Source: a virus. Taken from it: a stretch of DNA of 32,727 bases. The stretch spans positions 1-32,727 of IMG/VR virus record IMGVR_UViG_3300029260_000266; one strand, given 5' to 3'. Below the pieces are notes generated by a model. The model ran no database searches. It had not been told where the DNA came from and saw only the letters and a program-made list of their open reading frames with translations. The position numbers were made by a program, and so were the translations under genes. Shown here in pieces: positions 7,327 to 15,406 of this stretch; the first letter of the stretch is position 1; each line of letters opens with the position of its first letter.

Positions 7327-8378
7327 AAGTAGCTGTCATCAATGATACGCACTTTGGTGCAAGAAACGACTCCTCTATTTTTCTGGACCATTTTTTAGAA
7401 TTTTTCGAGGATCAGTTTTTTCCATACTGCGAAGAAAATAATATTGATCAGGTTCTCCATCTAGGTGATCTGATGGATCGTCGTAAGTACGTCAACTTCA
7501 ATACACTACACGAAGTCAGGAAACGATTCTTTCAGAAATTTGACGAGAATAAAATTCACGTACATTGTATTGTAGGAAACCACGATACTTTCTACAAGAA
7601 CACCAATGAAGTAAATTCTATAAAGGAACTCTTTGTTGACAGAAACGATTACTTTCACTTGTATGAAGAACCAACGGCAGTTAACTTTGGTTCTCTCTGC
7701 GTTGGTCTAGTTCCATGGATTGCAGATGAAAACCGAGATGAGTGTGAAGAGTTTCTTCGTACTTGTCCGTGTCCAATTATTGGTGGTCACTTTGAACTAA
7801 ATGGTTATGAGATTATGCGCGGAGTGAAGTTCCAGCATGGAATGTCTGACAAACTACTTCAGAGGTTCGAGACTGTGATGTCTGGACACTTTCATAGCAA
7901 GAGCAGTAAAAACAATGTACGATACTTAGGCACTCAATACCAGATAACATTTAGTGATCTGAAAGACAAGAAAGGATTTCATGTTCTCGATACAGAAACA
8001 CGAGAGCTAGAATTCGTAGAAAACAAACGCCGTAAGTTCCATCACATTGATTATGATGACACGAATCCTGATGCGTTAGTTGAACTTGATTTCAGTTTTT
8101 ATAAAGACTGCTACGTCAAGATAATCATAAAGAACAAGACAAAGAGAAAATTGTTTGATGCTTTTCTCGATACCTTGTACAAACATAAAGTCATTGACAT
8201 AACTGTTGTCGAAGACATGAGTGATTTCGAAATTGAAGAGACATCGATAGACATGGCTAAAGATACTCTATCGATTATTAATGATGAAATTGATACAGAC
8301 TCAGAGATAAAGGACAAGGATCAAATTAAGAAAATAATTCGTGACCTGTATCTCGAAGGTCTTAGTAACTGGGAATAA
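7323..8378 (+). CDS. 47: Recombination nuclease subunit gp47 (Mre11-like)
   Basis: The 351-residue product is the nuclease partner of gp46 and resects double-strand ends for recombination-dependent replication and host DNA breakdown. Calcineurin-type phosphodiesterase motifs appear in order: NDTH (7-10), GDLMDRR (48-54), GNHD (85-88), GGHFE (154-158) and SGHFHS (187-192). T4 gp47 has 339 residues. The gene overlaps 55 by 4 bases and leads straight into 46, so the two subunits are translationally coupled. Confidence 0.96.
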   Translation: MKVAVINDTHFGARNDSSIFLDHFLEFFEDQFFPYCEENNIDQVLHLGDLMDRRKYVNFNTLHEVRKRFFQKFDENKIHVHCIVGNHDTFYKNTNEVNSIKELFVDRNDYFHLYEEPTAVNFGSLCVGLVPWIADENRDECEEFLRTCPCPIIGGHFELNGYEIMRGVKFQHGMSDKLLQRFETVMSGHFHSKSSKNNVRYLGTQYQITFSDLKDKKGFHVLDTETRELEFVENKRRKFHHIDYDDTNPDALVELDFSFYKDCYVKIIIKNKTKRKLFDAFLDTLYKHKVIDITVVEDMSDFEIEETSIDMAKDTLSIINDEIDTDSEIKDKDQIKKIIRDLYLEGLSNWE

Positions 8379-8379
8379 T

Positions 8380-10095
8380 ATGTTAACTTTTGATAAGGTT
8401 CGTTTTAAAAACTTTGGTTCGTTTGGTAATACCTTTACAGAGCTTGAATTGGGTAAGTATAATACTGTACTTGTTTCTGGTAGAAATGGTCATGGTAAAT
8501 CGTTTGCTCTGCTTGACGCTATCACATTTGCTTTGTTTGGTAAGCCTTTCCGGAAGGTTAATGTACCACAGCTTGTAAATAGTGTTAATCAAAAAGACTG
8601 TGTTACCGAGGTATATTTCAGCACACCTAAACATAATTACAAAGTTATCCGTGGTATTAGTCCGAAGGTCTTTGAGATCTATAAAGATGGTGATTTACTC
8701 CCACAACCCGCAAAAGCTAAAGATTACCAGAAACTACTCGAAGAACAAATTTTAAGAATGAACTATAAGTCATTCACTCAGATTGTTATCTTGGGTTCTT
8801 CTTCGTTTATTCCTTTTATGCAACTGAGCACAACTGATCGACGTGAAGTTATTGAAGATATTCTTGATATTAAAATCTTTAGTGTCATGAACTCATTACT
8901 CAAGACCAAGATATCTGAACTCAAAGAGTCATTGAATATTTGTCAAGGTAAAATTGATATTGCAAATGAAAAGATTCAATTGCAGGAAGGTCATGTCAAC
9001 ACTCTTAAAACACGAAGTCAGGAACGACTAGAGAAAAACAAAGATAAGTTGAATTCACTTATAGACGAAGGTAAAGATACACAGAGTAAAATTTCTGATG
9101 TTACTAGTGAGATTGAAGATATCAAAAACAAGCTACCTGATAAATCTCAGTTTGTAACTAGCCTTAAGGGAATTGAAAAGGCTGAAAATTCTCTAGAGTC
9201 TGATCTAAAAAGATTGGTGAAGGATATTACATTCTATACATCGAACGATACATGTCCTAGCTGCAAACAGAATATCAATGATGATTTTAGAAACTCCATT
9301 ACGACTGAGAAAGAATCAGAAAAACTAAACATCGAAGAGCGACTTGTTGGTACAGAGTCTTTAATTAAAGAGACCCTTGATAGAATCAATCAGATAGAGG
9401 ATAAAGAACGGGGTATTGTTCGGAGGGAACGGGGTATTGCTGAAAAGCAGAGTCTCGTCAAATCTCTATACGAACAGATACAGTACATTGAGCAAGAAAT
9501 TCGTGAGATTGAAACCAATCAAGAAAACATCGAAGAGCAGAATGATAAGCTAAACGATTTCCGAAATGATAAAGAGACTTCTCTGAATGAGAAAGAGTCT
9601 GTTCTCAATGAGAAGTACAATTATGATGTTGTGCACGATCTATTAAAGGATGGTGGAATTAAATCTAAGATCATCAAGTACTATTTACCGATCATCAATA
9701 AACTCATCAACAAGTACCTGTCTTCTATGAATTTCTTTGCCAACTTTACTCTTGATGAGGAGTTCAATGAAACAATCAAAAGCCGACACCGAGACACGTT
9801 TAGTTACATGAGCTTCAGTGAAGGTGAAAAACTTAGAATTGATCTTGCGTTAATTCTATCATGGAGAGAGATTGCCAAGCTAAAGAACAGTGCAAGCTGC
9901 AACCTACTAATTTTAGATGAAGTCTTTGATTCGTCACTTGATGCGATGGGTACAGATGATTTGATGAAATTACTTGACGATCTCTCAATTAATGCTAATA
10001 TATTTGTAATCAGTCATAAAGCAGATCTTCTTGCAGATAAGTTTAGTAATTATATGGTATTTGAAAAGAAAAATAATTTCAGTAGAATAAAATAA
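8380..10095 (+). CDS. 46: Recombination ATPase subunit gp46 (Rad50-like)
   Basis: The 571-residue SMC-type ATPase forms the gp46-gp47 end-processing complex. Walker A GRNGHGKS is at 34-41, a zinc-hook CPSC at 292-295 divides two coiled-coil arms rich in Glu, Lys and Leu, the ABC signature FSEGEK is near 479-484, and Walker B LLILDEVFD at about 509-517. T4 gp46 has 560 residues. The start is ATG 8380, one base after the gene 47 stop, since it yields the typical N-terminus MLTFDKVRFKNFGSFG and has GGGAA upstream. An earlier in-frame GTG at 8341 lies inside gene 47 and adds an untypical extension. Confidence 0.96.
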   Translation: MLTFDKVRFKNFGSFGNTFTELELGKYNTVLVSGRNGHGKSFALLDAITFALFGKPFRKVNVPQLVNSVNQKDCVTEVYFSTPKHNYKVIRGISPKVFEIYKDGDLLPQPAKAKDYQKLLEEQILRMNYKSFTQIVILGSSSFIPFMQLSTTDRREVIEDILDIKIFSVMNSLLKTKISELKESLNICQGKIDIANEKIQLQEGHVNTLKTRSQERLEKNKDKLNSLIDEGKDTQSKISDVTSEIEDIKNKLPDKSQFVTSLKGIEKAENSLESDLKRLVKDITFYTSNDTCPSCKQNINDDFRNSITTEKESEKLNIEERLVGTESLIKETLDRINQIEDKERGIVRRERGIAEKQSLVKSLYEQIQYIEQEIREIETNQENIEEQNDKLNDFRNDKETSLNEKESVLNEKYNYDVVHDLLKDGGIKSKIIKYYLPIINKLINKYLSSMNFFANFTLDEEFNETIKSRHRDTFSYMSFSEGEKLRIDLALILSWREIAKLKNSASCNLLILDEVFDSSLDAMGTDDLMKLLDDLSINANIFVISHKADLLADKFSNYMVFEKKNNFSRIK

Positions 10096-10866
10096 ATGAT
10101 ACAACTTTTTGATGATACAGCCGAAAAATATTTGTCACTGATTGATGGCTGGGAAGACAGTCTTCCCTCACCAGTAATCGAAGAACACGAAGGAATACAA
10201 GTTGTTCGTGATGATCTTCTTGGTGGTGGATCAAAGATACGATTTGCAGATTATTTAATACAAAGTCAACCGGAGATAGAAGAATGGGTATATGGGAGTT
10301 CTCCCGCAACTGGGTACGCACAGATTTCTCTTTCGTACTTATGCCGCAAATATGGTAAGAAAGCAGTCATCTTTATGGCTGCACGAGCATGGGACAAGTT
10401 GCACGATTATCAAATAGAAGCACTAAAGGTAGGTGCTGATATGAGATGGGTTCCGAATGGTATGCTGTCAGTGACAGAGAAAAGAGCAAGAGATTATGTT
10501 GGAAAAAATGCAAAGATTCGTAAACTACTTCCTATTGGTTTTCACCATGACACTGTTATCGCTTCTATTATTAGGGTTGCTTTATCAATCGATGTTCGAC
10601 CTAACGAAGTATGGAGTGTTGGGTCCAGTGGGACTCTCACCCGAGGTCTACAACTCGCATGGCCAGATGCGGACTTCCATTGCGTTACTGTTGGACACAA
10701 AGGAGACTACGGAAGAGCCAAAATCTACGAATGTAACATCCCCTTCAACAAACCCGCAAAGGTAATACCCCCGTTTCCCTCTGCAATCACGTATGATGCA
10801 AAGGCGTGGGAATATATAAAACAACATGCTTCACCCGGAGCACTTTTTTGGAATGTAGGAGCTTAA
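10096..10866 (+). CDS. Small fold-type II PLP-dependent enzyme (deaminase/desulfhydrase-like)
   Basis: The 256-residue product resembles the tryptophan-synthase-beta fold enzymes such as ACC deaminase and D-cysteine desulfhydrase. VVRDDLLGGGSKIRF (37-50) matches the block around the PLP-binding lysine, here Lys47. GSSPATGYAQ (67-76) corresponds to the substrate loop (SNHAR in ACC deaminase), and VGSSGTLTRGL (175-185) to the Gly-rich phosphate-binding loop. It is much shorter than cellular relatives (320-340 residues). It follows gene 46 directly and abuts glutamine synthetase with no gap, so the two are probably co-translated. An enzyme releasing ammonia from an amino acid would fit this pairing, but substrate and activity are inferred. 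Confidence 0.65.
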   Translation: MIQLFDDTAEKYLSLIDGWEDSLPSPVIEEHEGIQVVRDDLLGGGSKIRFADYLIQSQPEIEEWVYGSSPATGYAQISLSYLCRKYGKKAVIFMAARAWDKLHDYQIEALKVGADMRWVPNGMLSVTEKRARDYVGKNAKIRKLLPIGFHHDTVIASIIRVALSIDVRPNEVWSVGSSGTLTRGLQLAWPDADFHCVTVGHKGDYGRAKIYECNIPFNKPAKVIPPFPSAITYDAKAWEYIKQHASPGALFWNVGA

Positions 10867-11928
10867 ATGTATAAACTTGATTATGTGTGGCTAGACGGAT
10901 ACGAAACTAAAAATATGCGAATGAAGACTCGCTATTATAATGGATATGAACTTGATATCACTGATGTACCCGTGTGGGGATTTGATGGATCTAGTACAGA
11001 TCAAGCAGAAGGTAAGAACAGTGATTGTATTCTTGAGCCAGTAAAGCTCTATAGGGATGCATCAGATCCCATGGGTATGACCCACATCGTTCTATGTGAG
11101 GTTATGAACCCAGATGGAACTCCACACGAATCTAATACACGAGCAAAGATGCGTCAGATCATCGAAGACTGTGGTGGTCTTGATAAGGTCAGTAAAGATA
11201 TGATGTTCGGTATTGAACAGGAGTACGTTATCTTCGACAAGAAGACTGGTCGTCCTAGTGGGTGGCCAGACAACGGATTCCCTCCACCACAGGGTAGATA
11301 TTACTGTGGTGTCGGTGGTGATTGTGTCGAGCATCAAGATTTGATTGATGAACATGCTTCAATTTGTAATCGAGCTGGGATTCCTATTCAAGGAACTAAT
11401 GCCGAAGTAATGCTCTCACAATGGGAATATCAGGTTGGACCATCAAATGCTCTAGATGTGTGTGATCATCTTTGGGTTGCAAGATATATTATGGAAAAGA
11501 TTGCTACAAAACAAAACTTGTACATTCGTCTTGATCCTAAACCAATCCCCGGTGATTGGAATGGTTCTGGTGCTCATATCAACTTCTCCAGTAAGTTTAT
11601 GCGTGAAGATGCAACAATTGATCTACTACAGGAAATGTGTGCATCTCTTGGTAAATTTAAAGGTGAGATGCTTTCTAAATATGGCAATGACAATCAGCTT
11701 CGCCTTACTGGTAAACATGAGACTGCCCATATTGATGATTATAATTGGGGAGTTTCTGATAGAGGGGCTTCTATTCGTATTCCTTCTTCTACTGCAACTA
11801 AGGGTAAAGGTCATCTAGAGGATAGACGACCAGCGGCAAATATAGATCCATATGAGGCAGTAGCTGCTATAACCAAATATGTGGATATTGTCGAAAAACA
11901 AGTTGCACAACCATCGCTATTCGTGTAA
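10867..11928 (+). CDS. glnII: Glutamine synthetase, eukaryotic-type GSII
   Basis: The 353-residue enzyme would make glutamine from glutamate, ammonia and ATP. It is the GSII class: WGFDGSSTDQAEG (37-49), metal ligands in GIEQEY (115-120), EVMLSQWEYQVGP (180-192), GDWNGSGAH (229-237, with His237), RLTGKHETA (279-287), WGVSDRGASIRIP (294-306) and EDRRPAAN (318-325). The length fits GSII (330-375) rather than the 470-residue GSI. All major active-site blocks are intact, so it looks functional. It lies between the PLP enzyme and a DNA methyltransferase, amid phage replication genes. Such a gene in a phage is an auxiliary metabolic gene, presumably boosting nitrogen assimilation during infection. 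Confidence 0.95.
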   Translation: MYKLDYVWLDGYETKNMRMKTRYYNGYELDITDVPVWGFDGSSTDQAEGKNSDCILEPVKLYRDASDPMGMTHIVLCEVMNPDGTPHESNTRAKMRQIIEDCGGLDKVSKDMMFGIEQEYVIFDKKTGRPSGWPDNGFPPPQGRYYCGVGGDCVEHQDLIDEHASICNRAGIPIQGTNAEVMLSQWEYQVGPSNALDVCDHLWVARYIMEKIATKQNLYIRLDPKPIPGDWNGSGAHINFSSKFMREDATIDLLQEMCASLGKFKGEMLSKYGNDNQLRLTGKHETAHIDDYNWGVSDRGASIRIPSSTATKGKGHLEDRRPAANIDPYEAVAAITKYVDIVEKQVAQPSLFV

Positions 11929-11940
11929 AATATAAGTATC

Positions 11941-13521
11941 ATGAAAAGGTTCTACGAACGTAATAATTATATTATTGACAGTGATGTCAATGTGATGTTT
12001 GAAGATCTCTTAGAAATGACCCCCGATAGGTTCGAGGAATGGGTTATCCGTATGCGTGTTACTCTTACGGAGGCGTGGGACGCACACGGATGCCCTCCTC
12101 GAACGGGGAAGAATAAACAAGAAATTATAGATTCCTTTAATCGTCTGGGTGAATATCCTGTTCATCAGTTTACACACTCAGATGAATTGTCTGATGTCAA
12201 GGACGACATCATCATGAATAAATCTCGTGCTGGTGTTGAAGTCGATCAGTGGTTTTCCAACATGTTCAAAACGAGAATTAATTATAATGAAAACGATGAC
12301 GGATATTCTATATACGATTTGGTTGCTAATGATGATTATCTCGGGCGTGTTGTACGTGGTTCTGCTCGTCATCTCAGACGGGATTCTTTCTATAGTCACG
12401 CAACTTCGGCAATCAAGCATAGTAAAAAACATTCAATTGTGGATGTTGGGTCTGCTGAAGAATGGTTGAAAGTATACTTTGAAAACCCAGAACCCTTCAA
12501 GGGTTATGACTTTATGATCGAAGAGGTCAAGAAACGTGATGGGTTGAGTAGTAGCTATAATCAGTTGGAGCAATCTGACATCCTACAGTTAACAAAGGAT
12601 CAACTTGATGAGTGGAGAGCTAAGTTATCTTACCGACACCACTCTACGTTTGATATAAACAATACAACAGATGAGAAACTATATGCGATTAGGATCTACA
12701 AGAAAGGTAATCATGTATTCCCTGCTGGGTTTAAATCTTTTAGAATTGGTTACATACAGCCTGCTGTAAACTTTCCTCCGATGACGGCTAAATACCTATA
12801 CGAGAGGTTTACTAATGACATTAAATCACAAGAGACCATCAAGATCTTTGACCCTAGTTCAGGTTGGGGTGGTAGAATTCTTGGGGCTATGTCTTGTCGT
12901 GATGATAGGAATATTATTTATCTTGGTACTGATCCCAATCCTGATAATTTCTTCGATGATGGTAGTTCTAAATATTCTTCTGTCGCTGATTTTTACAACA
13001 CTGAAACATATCGGTCTAACCCTTTCTTCAGTTCTACAAATAACTACGAAATCTATCAGCTAGGTTCTGAAGAAATACAGCATGACAATAACTTCCAGAA
13101 GCACAAAGGATCTGTTGATCTTATATTCACTTCCCCACCATATTTCAACAGGGAAGCCTATAGCGAAGATGAAAATCAATCGTATAAAAAGTATGGTTCT
13201 TCTTATGATTCATGGAGAGATGGATTTCTTCGACCAACTTTGAAAACTTGTGTTGACTGGCTCAAGGATGACAGGTATCTTCTATGGAACATTGCTGATA
13301 TTAAAATGAAAGATGTATATCTTCCATTAGAAGAAGATTCAAAAAATATTCTCGAAGAATATGGAATGGTATATAAATATACATTGAAAATGGCAATGGA
13401 ATCTATGCCGGGTCAAAATCGAGTAGATGAGAACGGTATACCAAAGTGTAAGAATTTCTGTAAAGTAAAAGGACGATTTTTAAAGTACGAACCAGTGTTC
13501 GTCTTCTGGAAACCAAAATGA
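11941..13521 (+). CDS. DNA amino-methyltransferase with long N-terminal region
   Basis: The 526-residue product carries the SAM-binding motif I FDPSSGWGGRILGAM (from Phe303) and, about 95 residues later, the catalytic motif IV TSPPYFNREAYS (SPPY at 398-401) of N4-cytosine/N6-adenine methyltransferases. The N-terminal 300 residues show no motif I recognise and could hold a target-recognition or second domain; ARHLRRDSF and KLSYRHHSTFD are the notable stretches. No restriction partner is adjacent, so it is probably a solitary enzyme protecting or marking phage DNA. The start is ATG 12 bases after the glutamine synthetase stop. It overlaps the next gene by ATGA. Confidence 0.85.
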   Translation: MKRFYERNNYIIDSDVNVMFEDLLEMTPDRFEEWVIRMRVTLTEAWDAHGCPPRTGKNKQEIIDSFNRLGEYPVHQFTHSDELSDVKDDIIMNKSRAGVEVDQWFSNMFKTRINYNENDDGYSIYDLVANDDYLGRVVRGSARHLRRDSFYSHATSAIKHSKKHSIVDVGSAEEWLKVYFENPEPFKGYDFMIEEVKKRDGLSSSYNQLEQSDILQLTKDQLDEWRAKLSYRHHSTFDINNTTDEKLYAIRIYKKGNHVFPAGFKSFRIGYIQPAVNFPPMTAKYLYERFTNDIKSQETIKIFDPSSGWGGRILGAMSCRDDRNIIYLGTDPNPDNFFDDGSSKYSSVADFYNTETYRSNPFFSSTNNYEIYQLGSEEIQHDNNFQKHKGSVDLIFTSPPYFNREAYSEDENQSYKKYGSSYDSWRDGFLRPTLKTCVDWLKDDRYLLWNIADIKMKDVYLPLEEDSKNILEEYGMVYKYTLKMAMESMPGQNRVDENGIPKCKNFCKVKGRFLKYEPVFVFWKPK

Positions 13522-14201
13522 TTTCTGAAACCGCATGTATCCTAGAAGCGTGGATCGATGAATATATCGATGCACTCCAGAGTAATTCTAATATTGCTCG
13601 TAAAAATGTAAAAACTCTTATTACAGCAAATAGAGTTAAACCAAGAGAAGCAAAAAAAATAGCAGAGCATTTTCAAAGACTTTTAGATGAAGTCAACTCT
13701 GTACTTGATGAGACCGATGAAGATCTACTTGAAGGTTGGTCCTACTTGAACCAAACAAAGATCAAGAGACTTCATGGATATCTGGAAACTATTGTTGATG
13801 AGTTTAAAATTAAGGGAACTGTCACTCGTAGAAAGAAAAAGATTTCCCCCCAACAAATGGTGAAATCAGTGAAATATCTTACTGATCATAAAAATTTTGG
13901 TAATAGCATTTCTCCTGATAATATCATTGGTGCAAAGGGAGTTCTTCTATTCAACACTAAGCAGAAAAAGATTGCATATTATGAGTCTGAAAGGGGCTTT
14001 ACTGTTAAAGGTACTACCCTACAGGGTGTTGATGGTGGTGTTGTTAAGAGTTGTGGTAGAAAAGACTCAAAGTGGATTGGTTCTCTGATTGGTTGCCATA
14101 TTAATAGAATGATGAATGAAATAAATACTTTGTCTTCTAAGGAACAGGAACTAACCGGGCGTATCAATAAAGATACACTGATTCTAAGAATAGTAAAATG
14201 A
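13518..14201 (+). CDS. Conserved phage protein of unknown function
   Basis: The 227-residue product is mostly helical in its first half (EAWIDEYIDALQ, AKKIAEHFQRLLDEV). A basic hinge follows (TRRKKKISPQQMVKSVKYL), then a beta-rich second half with GAKGVLLFNTKQKKIAYY and FTVKGTTLQGVD. The second half resembles a domain shared by uncharacterised proteins of marine T4-like phages. No catalytic motif is visible. ATGA overlaps at both ends place it in one unit with the methyltransferase and the next small gene. Function unknown. Confidence 0.7.
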   Translation: MISETACILEAWIDEYIDALQSNSNIARKNVKTLITANRVKPREAKKIAEHFQRLLDEVNSVLDETDEDLLEGWSYLNQTKIKRLHGYLETIVDEFKIKGTVTRRKKKISPQQMVKSVKYLTDHKNFGNSISPDNIIGAKGVLLFNTKQKKIAYYESERGFTVKGTTLQGVDGGVVKSCGRKDSKWIGSLIGCHINRMMNEINTLSSKEQELTGRINKDTLILRIVK

Positions 14202-14521
14202 GCAACTTCAATTCCAATTATAATAATCTAGACAGTTTTCGTGGAGAATTTAACCCACTACACCCCACAGGTGAGGCTAGAACATATCGTTCAGGTGACA
14301 GTGTTATATTTGAGGGTAAGATTTTTGTTGCTAATAATATTATTCAGGGTGAAACTCCTGATAGCAATTCAAATTGGATTCCTTTAGGCTCTACTAGAGT
14401 CTCTTATAGAGACATACAACCACCAGATCCTAAAGTTGGTGATATGTGGGTAAACTCTTCAACTGGAAAATTTTATACGTTTATGGATGATGGAGAAACC
14501 AAACAATTTGTTGAACTTTAA
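14198..14521 (+). CDS. Small protein with carbohydrate-binding-like and virion-like segments
   Basis: The 107-residue product has two visible segments. YRSGDSVIFEGKIFVANN followed by SNWIPLG has the pattern of small chitin-binding type (CBM5/12-like) beta domains found in phage tail proteins. The second segment, IQPPDPKVGDMWVNSSTGKFY, is a motif common near the C-termini of phage fibre and structural proteins. A minor virion or host-binding role is a guess from these motifs. It overlaps the upstream gene by ATGA. Confidence 0.65.
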   Translation: MSNFNSNYNNLDSFRGEFNPLHPTGEARTYRSGDSVIFEGKIFVANNIIQGETPDSNSNWIPLGSTRVSYRDIQPPDPKVGDMWVNSSTGKFYTFMDDGETKQFVEL

Positions 14522-14538
14522 TATTTTTATGGTATACT
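14511..14538 (+). promoter_or_regulatory. Sigma-70-like promoter for the replisome cluster
   Basis: TTGAAC (14511-14516) and TATACT (14533-14538) are separated by 16 bases and overlap the end of the preceding gene. The predicted start falls at about 14545, on the ATG of the basic mini-gene, so that message would be leaderless while gene 45 downstream keeps its own ribosome site. Host-type control suits replication genes needed early. Confidence 0.5.
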
Positions 14539-14544
14539 TTTAAT

Positions 14545-14736
14545 ATGGAAAACAAAAGAAATAGGAAGAAGACCAAAAATCCCTATGAAAAGGAATATGA
14601 GCCGAAAATTAAATTGTCTCATAAGTCCAAAAAATCAAAAAGAGGCTCATCAAAAGAGCACCTTAAAAATGTATCGAAAGGAAATATTGATTATGATGAC
14701 TATATGGAAATGGAAGATTGGAGTGACTCTCGGTGA
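14545..14736 (+). CDS. Small basic protein upstream of the sliding clamp
   Basis: This 63-residue protein is very rich in Lys, Arg and Ser (RNRKKTKNPYEKEYEP, then LSHKSKKSKRGSSKEH) and ends in an acidic tail (DYDDYMEMEDWSDSR). It has no hydrophobic core and is probably disordered or nucleic-acid-binding. Its stop overlaps the GTG start of gene 45 (GTGA), so translation of the two is likely coupled. Function unknown; the charge pattern alone does not decide it. Confidence 0.6.
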   Translation: MENKRNRKKTKNPYEKEYEPKIKLSHKSKKSKRGSSKEHLKNVSKGNIDYDDYMEMEDWSDSR

Positions 14737-15404
14737 AATTCAGTAAGAATACATTTGAAATCCTTAAGAACTTTTCTAATATCAACTCAAACATTCTAAT
14801 TAAGCCCGGTAACAAACTTTGCACGATTACTCCTGCAAAGAACGTTATGGCTGAAGCAGAAGTTGAGGAAGATTTTGTAACGGAGTTCGGTATCTGGGAC
14901 TTGTCTAAGTTCCTTGGGACCATCTCGTTGTTTGATGATCCTGAATTTGAGTTCAGTGAAAAGTATGTGTTGATTCGCAGTGCTACTGGTTCTTGTGTCA
15001 AGTATTACTATTCGGAGCCTTCATTGTTGACTGTTCCTACTAGAAAACTTGATATGCCTAGTGTTGCGGTATCTTTTAATCTTCCACACTCAGTGTTCCA
15101 TGAGATTCTACGAGCAGCTTCTGTATTGCAGCTTCCAGATCTTGCGATTCGTTCTGATGGTTCAAATATTATTGCCGTAGTCTTCGACAAGACTGAACCA
15201 ACTTGCAATGATTATTCAATTGAGCTTGGCTTGAATGAATCAGGTGCAGAGTTTGATTTCCACTTTAAGATCGAGAACTTTAAGTTTATCCCCGGTGATT
15301 ATCAGGTCGATATCACCGAGAAGGTTGTGAGTCAGTTCACCAGTAAGTCTGGTGGAGTGAAGTATTGGGTTGCACTTGAGGCTTCTAGTAAGTACAGTGG
15401 GTAA
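14733..15404 (+). CDS. 45: DNA polymerase sliding clamp (gp45)
   Basis: The 223-residue product (T4 gp45: 228) is the trimeric ring that tethers the polymerase and, with gp55, activates late transcription. The start MKFSKNTFEILKNFSNIN parallels T4 gp45, and the end matches the family (GGVKYWVALEASSKY). The start codon is GTG, with GGAG at 14720-14723 and a 4-base overlap with the preceding mini-gene. It is followed by gene 44 after two bases, the conserved clamp/clamp-loader order. Confidence 0.95.
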   Translation: MKFSKNTFEILKNFSNINSNILIKPGNKLCTITPAKNVMAEAEVEEDFVTEFGIWDLSKFLGTISLFDDPEFEFSEKYVLIRSATGSCVKYYYSEPSLLTVPTRKLDMPSVAVSFNLPHSVFHEILRAASVLQLPDLAIRSDGSNIIAVVFDKTEPTCNDYSIELGLNESGAEFDFHFKIENFKFIPGDYQVDITEKVVSQFTSKSGGVKYWVALEASSKYSG

Positions 15405-15406
15405 TT

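Noticed and set aside
8341-8379. GTG 8341 as the start of gene 46
   Set aside because: Would add 13 residues encoded within gene 47 ahead of the conserved MLTFDKVRF start.
11931-11938. TATAAGTA before the methyltransferase
   Set aside because: One mismatch to the late element and only 2 bases from the ATG, so the transcript would start within the gene.
13372-13379. TATAAATA inside the methyltransferase gene
   Set aside because: Coding sequence and about 140 bases before the next gene; no supporting element.
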